A stretch of DNA of 64,000 nucleotides from Catonia carolina (GCA_035578175.1 JAQMRL010000006.1:64340001-64404000), one strand, 5' to 3'; positions 9,441 to 20,371 are shown, numbered from the stretch's first letter. Made by a program: numbers and translations. Notes: generated by a model from the letters alone, not told the origin.

Positions 9441-10544
9441 TATTCATATAACCCCAAAAAGAATACAAATTAATAAGATTATATTACAAAGGTGTAGTTT
9501 TAAAACTTATATCAACTCTGTAGCTTACCCGAGTTTGCTGTATGTTGTTATTCGATAAATCTGCTTAACTCAATGTAACGTCGACGTAGTTAACTGAGTG
9601 AATAAACAAACTTTAGTTATTGACTTCGTTTTAAAGCATTTTTTCAACCAATCATTTTGTTTATGCTAATTTTGAGTGACGAATTCGTTTATTTTGTTGA
9701 TTATTAAATCCATAGGTTCTTAGGTCCTAGCAAACGAAGTTTTGTAAATATTGTGCCAAAAAATATATCAGTAATCAGTCAGATAATTCCTGAAAATTTT
9801 GCTTCAAAATGCCCAGTTTATAACTAAATAAAATAGAAGAAAAGTCTACGGAATTATGTTTGGAAGAAAAATGAAAACAGTCATATTGGCAATGAAAAAA
9901 TAACTAACCTTACGAGAAAGAGTAAGTTACCATTCAGTTTTACGGACATATTTATAAAATAGATTATAAGATTTACGAAACAGTTATTTGATATTCAAAC
10001 ATTACAAAACACAGAATAGACTGTTTATGGTCACCTAAAATATAAAAAAGATGAAAATACTGTATGGGATAGAGTACCGATGTGAATTGAGAAAAACATT
10101 TAAAGATACCTAACTGGTGGAATATCACAATAATTTAATTGTTTTAAAAACTCATGTTTAAAAAATATTAAATGTTATTAACTATGAATATTAAACTGTA
10201 ATAAATAATTTAAACACGTATTAAAATTTTATCAATTTGAAAAGAAACAAATGAATCATAAAACTGAAAAATTAATGTGAATTTAGTATGATAAAGCACT
10301 AAATAACAACGCAGAATATTTTATGTAATAACGTTAAAAATTTTTACACATTGTTACAGTAAATAATTTTTGAATAAATTTTAATAAACTTAATACAATA
10401 TTGAAGAAATAAATGTCCTTTGTTTATTATCTAACGTTATACAGCATTAAATGTAATAACAGCAAATGAATTTGTTAATGTGTTGCGACTTAATATTTTA
10501 TGAGTTACAATCTCGATTATTTTTTTTTAATTTTTTTTTTTTTG
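9441..10544 (+). mobile_element. RTE-like element 3' region (family D), copy 1
   Basis: Collinear with 28785-29525 and 31430-32575. It contains a decayed C-terminal coding block (FTKQLFDIQTLQNTE, 9950-10060), best preserved in the third copy, followed by about 400 bases of AT-rich 3' sequence. The upstream half (9441-9900) is also shared but has no readable protein. A SINE interrupts the 3' end at about 10545; its continuation is 10698-10860. Confidence 0.6.
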
Positions 10545-10697
10545 TTTAACTTCTGACAGTTTGACAGTTTGACAGTTAACGTTTGACGTCTGACGGTGAA
10601 AGATGAAATTATTTTTTTGCAACGTATGAAAATATACCGTGCTTGAATGGGATTCGAACCCAAGACCGCACGATGAGAGGCGAGCACTTATAAGCAA
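10545..10697 (-). mobile_element. tRNA-derived SINE, family T1, 5'-truncated
   Basis: The minus strand reads GTGCTCGCCTCTCATCG, then a B-box-like GGGTTCGAATCCC, AAGCACGGTATATTTT and a tail with AAATAATTTCATC, matching the full SINE at 43450-43603. The tRNA A-box half is missing. Plus-strand bases 10560-10595 contain a short GACAGTTT repeat next to the SINE tail. The same site in family D copy 3 (about 32448) is uninterrupted, which marks this as an insertion. Confidence 0.75.
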
Positions 10698-10859
10698 GAG
10701 CTACATTTTACTTCAAAAAAAGTTTTTTTTTTTGTAAAATGTGACCCGAATAAAATAACTGATTAATCGTTTTATGAAAAGAATTTTGTTTTGTTTTCTA
10801 ATCGAGATCTGTCTTATTTTGTGCAGATAATAAAAAAGTGAACTTAGAATAAAGGAAAA

Positions 10860-11108
10860 AACTGAAAAACATAACCTAATTTTAATCATGAATGAACGAT
10901 TCAAAATGAAAACCAACCTCAGTTTAGCTTTAATAATAAGGAATATCACTGATTGACGCTAAACTAAACAGTGTAGAGAAAAATGCTGTACTAATAAAAG
11001 TTGTAGGTTTTTTAATTTCCTATAAACTTTATTATGTATGTACACATTTTTTGTCGTAAAATGTGTCATGTTTTTGTCATAAAAAGGCCGAAATCTTAAA
11101 AAATCCTA
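10860..11108 (-). repeat. Truncated family A copy, head-to-head with A4
   Basis: Matches the low-coordinate third of minus-strand family A (AACATAACCTAATTTTAATCATG through CGAAATCTTAAAAAATCC) and stops exactly where plus-strand copy A4 begins, so the two form an asymmetric inverted pair. Confidence 0.65.
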
Positions 11109-12020
11109 TTTTTACTTTCTCTTGCCTATATATAGGAAGGAAAGTATCGTTTTCATATCTATTTTTCGAAATCGAGTTTTCACCGGATCTACACGTTTTC
11201 GGACCCCCTGAACCCAAAATAACATGTTTTTTTGCGATTGGTGTTTGTGTGCGTGAACAGATTATCTTAAGAACGGAACATTGTACGAACTTGAAACTTG
11301 AAACTTAAGTTAGATACCAGTAGCGGACCCGACACGAACATTTTCATCAAAATCGGTCAACCGGAAGTAGTAGCTTATTCATGTAATTTTCACTGTTTGC
11401 TTTTTCCTCAAAAATGACTTTTACGATTTTTTAAAAGATCGCCTCATTTACTGCATTTTTTATGCTCTACAATATAGGGTAGGCGCCCATGACTGCTGAA
11501 ATTCTTGGGGTGGCTGTTTTCACGCAAAAATTTGTTTTCTTCAGATTGCGATTTTAATATGCACTTTAGCGCAAAAAGGTATATACCAAAAATGTAGAGA
11601 ATTTAAAATCCCGCAACTTTATTTAATTTTTTTTTTTTTTTTTGTATAACGTTTAGTTTATCGGTAATTAGCGATTTTCTAGTTTTTTCACGAAATCGTG
11701 TAAAAAATCAATTAAAAAATCACGACAAAAAAAGTTAATGAAATTTTAACGGAAATTGAAAGGTCTACAACTTTTATTTAGAGCATTTTTTCTGTAGAGC
11801 CTAGTTTAGCGTGAAAGAGTAATCTTCCATATTTTTAAGCTAAACTGCCGTTGATTTCGTTGCATCTTTCACTTATGATTAAAATTAGGTTATGTTTATT
11901 GAGGTTAATTTTTGGTTTATTTCTAATGTTTTATTACTTATGTTAGGTTATATTGTGAATTATTTGCATTGGCGAGAGAAAGTTGTGTGAGTGTTTCACA
12001 CCAGATTTTTTACAGATATT
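11109..12020 (+). repeat. Family A dispersed repeat, copy A4, with short inverted ends
   Basis: Near full-length plus-strand copy. It starts ACTTTCTCTTGCC and near the end reads GGCGAGAGAAAGT, the inverted form of the same 13-mer with one change, so the family carries 13-base terminal or subterminal inverted repeats. No protein is encoded. A non-autonomous DNA transposon is the simplest reading; no clear target-site duplication was seen. Confidence 0.65.
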
Positions 12021-12179
12021 ATGAAAAAAAAACAGAAACTCACAATTTACCGCTAAACTAAGCGTTAAGCAAAAAATTAATAGAAATAAAAGTTGTAGGT
12101 TTCTAAATGTTCTACAGCTTTGATTAATGTTTGTTTTGTTTTTTATTTTTCTGATGTATGGGAAGAGAAAATTTCTGTT

Positions 12180-12563
12180 ATATTATCATAATATTGTTAA
12201 CAATATACGAATCGATTGACAGGAACACCTTGGTTAACAAACTAAAGGAATATGGTGTTGGTAAAAAGACTTTTCATCTCATGAAATAGACTCAAAAATT
12301 AAGTTTCAGGAATAAATTAGTGAGTTTTTTGTAAATCATAAAATGACTAAGACAAGGTGATGGCCTGTTACCAATGCTATTTAGTGTCATTTTTGACGAA
12401 ATCATGAAAGATCTTTGGAAAGTTTCCAAAACTTATGGAAAAAGAAACTCTAAACCTGCTACAGGGACAAGTGTGCCTGCCTAGCACTTGCAGACGATCT
12501 TGCCCTGACGTCCGAATCAGAGAAGAAAGCAATTCAACAAATTGGACAGCCAAAACAAATAGC
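12180..12563 (+). pseudogene. RTE-like reverse-transcriptase relic 2, 5' part
   Basis: Inverted paralogue of 7465-8095. ESIDRNTLVNKLKEYG is readable at about 12208, QGDGLLPMLFSVIFDEIM at about 12355 and a broken ADDLALTSESEKKAIQQ near 12490. QGDG-LF-DEIM and ADD-L are standard RTE palm motifs. Continued at 13723-13890 after a nested insertion. Confidence 0.75.
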
Positions 12564-12567
12564 TTAA

Positions 12568-13718
12568 GGGGGACATACCCTGAAAAATTGTAAAAAAATC
12601 AAAAAAATTTTGTTTGTTTTTTTGATTCTCTGATTTTTTCAGAATATACCAATATATTTACTTTTTAGAAAAAGGTATTTTAAAATAATATAAAAAAAAA
12701 TTTTCGTATCATGTTTCACGCAGTTTTTCGTGTAAAAACATCAAATTTCAAGTTAAAATAACTTGAAAACAGATAGTCAAAATTGTTGATTTTTTCACGA
12801 AATTGAACTACGTTTCATTCTCTATTAGTTCAACTACACACCGATAGAGTGAACCACAAGTAGTGTGTTGTTTCATGTTTAGTAGTTCCATGCGACTAAT
12901 GTAAGAACAAATACATAAATACTAAAATTATTTTGTTTTTGCGTTTCCCGCAACTATTTTTTCACGTGTTTCAGAATGTTTGTTAAATCATATTTTAGGT
13001 TTTACACAACCTAGAGAGATAATTTTTTTTAAATGATGGGATTTTTATGCTCTGTGCAATGTGGTATCATAGCGTATAGAAGAGATCTCTTCTATAGGTA
13101 CGCTAAATATAAAATATATAAATAAATAAATAGGTAATAAATAGGTGGGATAAATAGGTGTGTGTTATTATTTGCGTTTATTGCTTATTTGTAATGTTAG
13201 GTTACCTATATTGTTCATTATTTGCATTTTATTATTATTATTGCTTTGCATTATTTGCATTTGTGTGTGTGTTTTGAAAATCTGTATTTTTTACAAAAGT
13301 GTATAGAAGAGATCTCTTCTATACGCTATGGTGGTATGGAAAATACAAAATATTCATTCCTACAATTTTAAAACTGTTTTAAAGTTACTACAGGGTGGAT
13401 TTACCGCAATTTTTTACAAATAATTGTCTAAAAATTTAACTAAGTAAAATAATTGAAAATGAATACCACAATTCATAGACAATAAATTTCCCATTAATTT
13501 GAGCCTACTTGCATGCAAATACAGTAAATGATACTCAAGAAATTACTTAACAAAAAAATAGCGGTTTTTCATCCCCAACACTAATTATAAGGGTTGTTGA
13601 GAAAAAATATTCAACTTCATTTTATGAACTGAGATAAGTAATGACTTGAAGAACAAATTGCAAATGCACAATCATGTAACTTTAAAGGGGGGAATTTTTT
13701 TCAAGGATATGTCCCCCC
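12568..13718 (+). mobile_element. TTAA-flanked non-autonomous DNA transposon (piggyBac-like)
   Basis: A 1,151-base insertion between TTAA at 12564-12567 and TTAA at 13719-13722. Its ends are inverted repeats, GGGGGACATACCCTG versus GGGGGGACATATCCTTG (inverted from 13718). The host relic is uninterrupted at the homologous sites near 7483 and 27890, which read AAATAGC joined to ATGGCAG, so the boundaries are confirmed by empty sites. TTAA targets are typical of piggyBac and Kolobok elements; no transposase is present, so the superfamily stays open. Confidence 0.85.
13068..13330. mobile_element. 263-bp MITE with 29-bp perfect TIRs, nested in the TTAA element
   Basis: Flanked by a perfect 7-base duplication, GTGGTAT, at 13061-13067 and 13331-13337. 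Both ends start CATAGCGTATAGAAG and run 29 bases identically inverted. Each end contains the self-complementary core TATAGAAGAGATCTCTTCTATA, so each TIR is itself a palindrome. The interior includes a family A-like stretch (GTTAGGTTACCTATATTG). A 7-8 base duplication suggests P- or hAT-type integration, but the superfamily is not established. Confidence 0.85.
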
Positions 13719-13722
13719 TTAA

Positions 13723-13889
13723 TGGCAGTTTTACAATTCTCATTCGAAAAGGTTAAATTAATGACAACAGGGGTAACTGTGCTCACACACTTTAATCTTT
13801 ATTACTTGCTGTACAATATTTCTAACTATAATATGACTATGATGAAGGTAATGATGGAAACATCAAGTTCACCATGACTTCGCAGTTCT
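13723..13889 (+). pseudogene. RTE-like relic 2, continuation past the nested insertion
   Basis: Resumes the homology to inverted 7320-7480 directly after the second TTAA (AATGGCAGTTTTAC). Encodes nothing readable. Confidence 0.7.
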
Positions 13890-14055
13890 TTATTTATTTA
13901 TTACTTTTTCTTACCTATATGCATATATAGAAAGGAAAGTATTGTTTTCATGGCGAATTTAAGAAATTGAGTTTTCACCGGATATACACATATTTACAAA
14001 TCCCTCAACCCAAAAAAACATGTTTTAGCAATTGGCATTTGTGTGTTTGTTTGTT

Positions 14056-14109
<54 letters not shown>

Positions 14110-14954
14110 TGTGCGTGCGTGTGTGTGTGTGTGCGTGTGTGAGAGAGAGAGAGAGTAAACAAAATATCTCAAGCAATTAAAACTTAAAACTTAAGTAACT
14201 AGAGGAACCGACACGAACATTTTGATCAAAATCAGTCAACCGGAAGTACTATTTTGTTTATTCGCGTCATTTGTCACTTTTTGCGATTTTTTAGAAACGG
14301 TTCTTAAGATTGTTTTAAAAATCACCTTATTTACTATATTTTTTCAGTACTATTATGTAGGGTAGGCGCCATGTCTGCTGACGTTCTGAGGGAGGCTGTG
14401 CTCTCGTAGAAAAAAATAATGTTTTTTTTAAGATCGCGGCCTTAATATGCATTGTAGGGCAAACGTGTATATCATCCAAATTGTAAAAGTGTCAAAAACC
14501 TAAAACTTTTATGCCAAAAGTTGCTTTGTTTAACGCTTAGTTTAGCGTCAATTAGTGATTTTCTCTGTTTTTTTCCATGAAAATCTGTAATAAATAAATT
14601 TTTAAAATTTCGGCTTTAGTATGTATTTAACGACAATACTGTAAGTATGTAATATAATTTATCGGAACTTAAAAGATGTAAAAATTTATTTAAGAATTTT
14701 TCCCTATAGAGCTTAGGTCAGCGTGAAAGAATATTTTCCGTATTATTAGGCCAAAGTAAGGTTGGTTTTCATTTTGCATCATTCACTCTTGATTAAAATT
14801 AGGTTATGTTTTTTAAGGTTCGTTAATTGCTTATTTGTAATGTTAGGTTACCTATATTGTTCATTATTTGCATTTTATTATTATTATTATTGCTTTGCAT
14901 TATTTGCATTATTATTAATATTATCTTTGCATTGCATTATTATTATTTGCTTTT
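13890..14954 (+). repeat. Family A dispersed repeat, copy A5
   Basis: Plus-strand family A with GAGTTTTCACCGGATATAC, a long TG tract, CAACCGGAAGTACTA, and a TTAGGTTATGTTTTT end. At its distal end a (TTA)n/TTGCATTA expansion (14870-14945) leads into copy A6 in the opposite orientation. Inverted paralogue of copies A2 and A7. Confidence 0.75.
14041..14152 (+). repeat. (TG)n then (GA)n microsatellite in A5
   Basis: GTTT repeats, about 30 TG units with CG interruptions, then a short (GA)n at 14141-14154. At the canonical microsatellite position of family A. Confidence 0.9.
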
Positions 14955-15260
14955 TTATTGTAAATATAAACAAAGTAATGTGAACTAAAATAAAGAAAAA
15001 ATACAATTTGAATTTCAGCAGATATGGCACCTACTCTACCTTGCAGAGCAAAAAAAATGTAGTAAATGGGATGATTTTTTAAAAAATCGTAGGAGCCGTT
15101 TTTGAGAAAATTGCATACGTAAAGTACAAAATTACACGAATAAACCACTACTTCCGGTTGACCGGTTTTGATGAAAATGTTTGTGTCGGGTTTTGTAGTA
15201 GTATCTAACTTAAGTTCCAAGTTTCAACATAGTACGATGTTCCGTTCTTGAGATATTCTG

Positions 15261-15335
<75 letters not shown>

Positions 15336-15465
15336 CCCGGTCGCTAAATACATTATTTTTGGGTTCAAGGGGTCTGAAAACGTGTATTTTCGGTGAAAAT
15401 TCGATTTCTGAAAATCGGCATGACAAAAATACTTTTCTCTCTATGCTATTTATATAGGCAAGAGA
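14955..15465 (-). repeat. Family A dispersed repeat, copy A6, attached to R1-like 3' end
   Basis: Minus-strand family A with an intact GATTTTTTAAAAAATCG and ACTTCCGGTTGACCGG block (absent from A1) and the (CA)n tract. It runs directly into the R1-like 3' end at 15466, giving the same composite as 1-955 in inverted orientation. Confidence 0.75.
15264..15334 (-). repeat. (CA)n microsatellite in A6
   Basis: An essentially pure (CA)n of about 35 units, the least interrupted tract in the window and therefore probably the most length-variable. Confidence 0.9.
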
Positions 15466-16294
15466 AAGCCAAATTTGCCACCAACAGAATCATACCCGGT
15501 GAAGCTGGGTTGAATCATATTTAAGGTTTTTTTTATAGTAGTGTTGGACTCAATTGAGGCATCCTCGTCCGGCCCAAAGAAGGCCGCAACCGCCTACCAA
15601 CCAAAAACCCGCCACCTGGCCACTTGAGCCGACATCAGCAAACAACCCTCCACCTCTCTCAGAACTTTTTATATAATACTTCATGGGAAATGTTGGGTTA
15701 AAAAAAAAATACATACTGTCAGCGGGGCGTGGAAGGGAACCGTAGCCAGCCTAATTCCCCTCTCGCGGTCACTGACCTACACTCACTCTCTCACTTTCGT
15801 TCGCCTCTTTCATCACCAGCTCAGGAAATTAGTGTGCCTATTTTACCTTCTGAGATCGGGACAGGATTGATTCACTGTGGGAGAGGGCGATCCCGCTGAT
15901 CTCCATATGTCTCCCCCCTCCGCAGTCTCTTGACCACCCTCTCCTTAAACTGAGCGACCGACTTCCAGCTCTCTTCATCCCGTAGCATCACTGCCTCTAG
16001 TCACTGTGGGATCCATTGTGCGACGCCTATCTTCTCAGATGTCTCCATTCTGTTGAGGCCAAAATAGGGACATCTTTCAAAAATATACGCAATGGACTCC
16101 ACTTCACTGTCGCACAGTCGACATTTTGGTACTTCATGAAGTTTGAACCTCGTTAAATATGCCCCAAAGCAACCACGCCCTGTTAGCAACTGCGTCAGCT
16201 CGTGGGTGGTGTCACCAAATGTCCTCCTAATCCACACCTCGTAATTTTTAACTAACTTACTACAATTTGTATAATTTTTATAACAAGTGAACAC
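15466..16294 (-). mobile_element. 3' end of R1-like non-LTR retrotransposon, copy 2
   Basis: Contains the C-terminal coding region (15894-16294) followed, on the minus strand, by a ~430-base 3' untranslated region (GCTGACAGTATGTA, an A/T run, then CTCAATTGAGTCC). It is 5' truncated near 16294, where unrelated DNA begins. The same 3' region lies inverted at 1-483. Confidence 0.7.
15894..16294 (-). pseudogene. R1-like retrotransposon polyprotein C-terminus, one premature stop
   Basis: The minus strand encodes WIRRTFGDTTHELTQL, then LLTGRGCFGAYLTRF and CRLCDSEVESIAYIFERCPYF. This is the conserved 'LTGHG.F..YL..F' plus zinc-knuckle-like C-x2-C...H/Y...C tail found after the reverse transcriptase (and RNase H where present) in R1-type elements. 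A TGA at 15998-16000 interrupts the frame, which continues past it (LEAVMLRDEESWKSV) to a second stop at about 15894. A TGG to TGA change would explain it. The upstream reverse transcriptase is missing. Confidence 0.75.
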
Positions 16295-16461
16295 CTCTTT
16301 TTACATCTGATGCATAAGACAAACTGCATCTCAATGGTGCAGTTTTTGAGGTAAAAAGTTACGGCAAAGATGTAGGAATCGAGCGTCGAAGAATGTATAT
16401 TTATATAGTATTATAGATATACATGTTCTACTATCATTTCGCGTCCGTACAAAAAAAAATA

Positions 16462-16862
16462 GCAGTACTCTAAGGAGTTGCCCATAACAGGCATGTCGAG
16501 TATTCAATTATGTTCACTCGATCTGGTGGTTCCAGGGCTAAAAAATAAATAATTAGTTCTGTTTCTTATCACATGGTAAGCCAATTATAAGACTGAAGTA
16601 TTTAAAAACAGAAGAGGTACAGGTATAGAAGATACTTGTAAGACTTATCTCCTCTGATAGTAATGAATTTCATTATGCAGCCAGACCCTGTAGTGAATAA
16701 AGTGAGGTTTGTCATTTGCAGGGTAGAAAGTAAGTCCTTTTCAGAGGGCCTGGCATGCTGATAAGCATGTTTTTCAACTCTTTGTAGAAGGCTATTGTAA
16801 ACTTTTCACTTCTCGTTTTACTTAGCTAAACCTCTAGAAGTTCAAACCAGGTCTGTAAAGTT
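16462..16862 (+). mobile_element. SINE family N, old copy
   Basis: Plus-strand copy of the ~390-base retroposon: TGCCCATAACAGGCA, GTTCTGTTTCTTATCACATGG, a gap, ATGAATTTCATTATGCAGCC, then AGTTCAAACCAGG. It is decayed compared with the copies at 50042 and 57776 and lacks the CAA-rich tail. Confidence 0.7.
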
Positions 16863-16899
16863 GGCCCGCATACAAAATTTAAGAAAATTAACTAGTAGA

Positions 16900-17830
16900 A
16901 TCGATTGTTTTACATTTGTTCGGGATTATTCCGAAAAAAGTTCTGTTCGTTCCGCTTGACTAAGCGAGGAAACCGGCGGGAGGGGCTAACTTCACGCTGA
17001 TCACCCCGCGCTCAACATTTTAAAACTTTTTGACCTAAATCGATAGACCTTCGTTTGATTCGGATGGTTACGCAAAAATGTTTGTTTGTCCTCCCAAATA
17101 AGCGAGAAAATTGAGGAAAACTGGATGGTGCTAACTTCACACAAGCTCCCCTCCACTCACAATTTAAAAATCGTTTTGCATAGTTCGATAACCCTTCGTT
17201 TGTTCCGGATCGTTCCGCAAAATTTTTTGTTTTTTTCCGCTCAAATGCGCGAGAAAATCAAAGAAAACTTTGGAGAGGTAAGGATAAGTCATGTATCCAA
17301 TACTTTAGTGTTTTTACTTTGAATGATAGCTCTCGTTTTTTCTGGATTGTTCTGTAAAATATTTTGTTTGATTGCCGAAATTAGTGAGAAAATTATGAAA
17401 AACTTAAGAATGGAGGGATACGCTAAGAAATTTAATTTAAACTTTATCGTTACCTCTATCTAGACTTCGTCTTTTGTTTCGTAACATTAAAATTACCATG
17501 AAAATTAAAATTGTTCAGCTCATACTTGCTTAGAAAATCGAGGTACACTGGATGGTACTAACCTCACTCTAGGCCTCCCGCCCATTCATTAATATTTAAA
17601 CTTGTTTGCTTAAATCAATAGCCCTTCGCTTTTTCCAGGCATTTTTACAGAAATTTTTTTTGTTCTGCTTATCTAAGCGAGAAAAGGTATTAAAACTGGA
17701 TATGTGTACTATATTCCACCTTTAACATATTTTTCCTGAAATCTGTAGTCACTGCCCAAAATTGTATAAAGCAAGAAAATCGGTGCAGAATAAATATTAA
17801 AATAGGCCTCCTTGGTTCAGGCCTGACTAG
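16900..17830 (+). repeat. Decayed ~140-160-bp tandem array
   Basis: Six or seven imperfect units recur at about 130-160-base spacing. Each has a CCTTCGTTTG-like start, a GGAT-GTTCCGCAAAA segment, TTTTGTTT, a GCGAGAAAAT block and, in units 1, 2 and 5, GGATGGT-CTAAC-TCAC. Unit starts are near 16915, 17046, 17191, 17330, 17466 and 17622. Units differ by many substitutions, so the array is old. No coding frame is conserved across units. Confidence 0.6.
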
Positions 17831-18234
17831 AAGTGTGCTATTTCCCTGATTTCTAAGTTTAATTTTTTATTGCATTATGTTCAACCGTACAACTACGCTA
17901 ATAATAATGTACTGTGTTTCCATTTTTTTTTTGTTTTATGTTTTAGAAAAAGTTTTTTTCTTTATCGCTTTATTTACTGTAAAACTACTAAAACTATTAA
18001 ATAAGGCGATTCGTAGTTACATGACATGAAATAGGAGAATAGAAGTCCACTTAAAATCATTTTGCAGAAACAGTGGACAAAAAGCAAAATGCGCATTCTT
18101 CTTTCATATCGTAAGTGAAATCAGGAAATATTCGACGATTGTCTGGCGGTGTAATATTGAAAAAATCATGAAATTACATGTTAACAAATTACTAAATGTC
18201 ACAATATACTAAACAATTATTTTTTTGTTTTATC
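17831..18234. other. No recognised feature
   Basis: AT-rich single-copy-looking sequence with short poly-T runs. No splice-bounded open frame or repeat family was seen. Confidence 0.5.
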
Positions 18235-18533
18235 TCTAATGTGTGTACGTTACAATCTCAATTCAGAACAATAAGCAACCCCATGACCCAATGATGTGTA
18301 TGACGTGTAAATGAGGTAGTCTTGTACAGACCCAAGCCTATCATTCTTGTGAGAGTATGGTTAATTGAACCCCAGCCATCAAAGTACATAGGTAACCACT
18401 GTCTTAGTATTCAAATCCGTATAAAATAACTAACTTTACTAGGATTTGAACTAAGAACCTACGGCTCCGAAAATCAGCTATTGAACAACTGAATCGCGGC
18501 AACGACTTTACCTCTAGACCAACCCGGTGAGTA
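18235..18533 (-). mobile_element. tRNA-headed SINE family S2, uninterrupted copy
   Basis: The minus-strand head starts CACCGGGTTGGTCTAGAGG, an A-box-like segment, followed by a B-box-like GGTTCTTAGTTCAAATCC. The body ends near GTAACGTACACACATTA. It aligns over its whole length with 34617-34833 plus 35669-35765, which is the same SINE split by a MITE. Pol III-type internal promoter boxes fit a tRNA-derived SINE; the tRNA of origin was not determined. Confidence 0.7.
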
Positions 18534-20120
18534 CTAAACAAAAACCGCAAACAAATTACAGAAGATATTGTTCATAGAATCTTTAATGGTTGGTTTATGC
18601 CTAATTTGAAAAAGAAACCAAAGCGGCGTCAGATGGACTCATATATGGAAGATGACAGAACGACGGAGAACAACTCTTCGAAACGGTTTTCTGTTTACAA
18701 CACGTTTAGAAAGAAAACTGCCAGCCATGACAATAATTTAATCCTGACACTACTATTCTGGCTTTAATATTAAATATTTATATGGCTATAATTACAAATA
18801 ATTGTTTAATATTTTCGTAGGCTACGTGAACAGTCTCCAGCTTACTGCGCATGACTGTCTTAGTTGTTGACCTGTGTGATGATCTTGTCGTATTCTTCAT
18901 GTACAATACACGGTGTCCTCCACCCACTGCAGTTACTTGATTTACTTACAATTCTATTAAATTAAAAATCAAGTATATATGCGCACGCACACACACACAC
19001 ACACACACACACCAAACGACGTTTTGACAATTCATACTAAGTACGTCTCTCAACATCATGAAATCCCTTCATCTACTTCAACAGCAATACGTGAGTGTAT
19101 TAAAAGAATAGTACTGTATGTTATTTAAAACTCAGAATAAATACTTACATCAGAATAGTCTAATTGCCTTTAGTTGAGTTATTAGATTGTATTATATTCT
19201 GCAGTGTTTTCACTTGTGAGTGTCAACATAAAATGTAAGGCTGTTTTCATTTCAAACATAAATACTGTATATACGAGTGAGCGTACATATACAAGTGAGC
19301 GTTGTAAAAGTTGTTTTCATGAAATAAAATTCAATAATTTATATTTTTCTATGTAATATTTAATTTAGTCTTTTGTAACACTCTGTGTTACATGGGTTGT
19401 ACTTAGTTAATTTTATTTTCCTATCTGCCGTGTCACGTCACTTATCTCTGCTGGTCTGTTGATCGGGTTCTACGTTGAAAGTTTTTCATTTTACTTTCAC
19501 TTTGTTATGAAAGGTTGTACTGGACAGATGCATTTGCCTTGTTATTGGAAGCTGAAAATGTACTTTCTGATTTGTTAATTTATTTAATTTTTAATAAAAT
19601 CGACTTATTATATTTTTGCTCGTCTAACCCTGTTGCCAGGTACGTTCTGCTTTTTATTTATCTATATATTAATAGCAAGCAGGTTTTTTTTCAACACGAT
19701 TTTAACCACCTGAACTATGACCGATTTTCCCAGAAGTGGGCTCAAATGAATCGTCTGTTCGAGTAGATTTGCAGAAAACTATCCAAAATCAAATATTTCG
19801 ATTTATGGCCGTAAAATAGGAGGTCTAAAATAGATTGGCGAGGGGCAAGTTCAACGAACTGAAGTATAGGCCTCTCTCTTTCTCTACTTATCTCTCCCAC
19901 ATCTCGCGCAGCTATTTCATTTTGGAGAGGGGGCAAGTTTAATATTGGTTGATCAGAGTTGTTTTCCAGTTATTACTTGAACTAAGTAGAGTAATAATCT
20001 TAGAAGCAACTACATCATCAAAACACTATTTTCTTCAGGCAACCACACTGATATCATTTTATTCTCGATAATATATTCAGGAAATTAATTTCCTATTTTT
20101 TCTCTTACTCTGCTTCTCTT
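18534..20120. other. No recognised gene; one (CA)n tract
   Basis: Contains a (CA)n microsatellite at 18981-19012 preceded by GCGCACG. Otherwise AT-rich, with no reading frame that shows a known motif or plausible exon boundaries. Confidence 0.5.
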
Positions 20121-20132
20121 TTTATTTTTTTA

Positions 20133-20336
20133 ATGGATAGTCGTCCATTAGGGGGAAGACCAAGAGGAAGGAGACGAGGCACGCCTCGAAGTGCTCAAAC
20201 GGAATCAGTTCGTCAGATACCTTATTATAATGCGTGAAGACAAAATTCAATTACATAAAACCCGAAATAATTTGGAAATTAGTAACATCGGAAATCTAAG
20301 AATGTACGAAAATTTTCTTGATTTAGAAGTCATAAC
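20133..20336 (+). pseudogene. Possible Helitron N-terminal fragment with AT-hook
   Basis: An ATG at 20133 opens MDSRPLGGRPRGRRRG followed by TPRSAQTESVRQ, then a stop. GRPRGRRRG is an AT-hook-like basic motif, and Helitron replicases often begin with such arginine/proline-rich sequence. The assignment rests mainly on the helicase fragment 70 bases downstream. Confidence 0.35.
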
Positions 20337-20371
20337 GGGGCAGCCAAAGGCATTCCGCCTTTGGCTGCCCC
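20337..20371. repeat. Perfect 15-bp stem-loop, GC-rich
   Basis: GGGGCAGCCAAAGGC (20337-20351), a five-base loop ATTCC, and the exact inverted stem (20357-20371), followed within 10 bases by TTAG. GC-rich hairpins a few bases before a CTRR end mark Helitron 3' termini, and a helicase relic lies just downstream. Confidence 0.8.

Noticed and set aside
16900..17830. CRISPR-like array
   Set aside because: Units are long, degenerate and lack the identical-repeat/unique-spacer pattern; the genome is eukaryotic.
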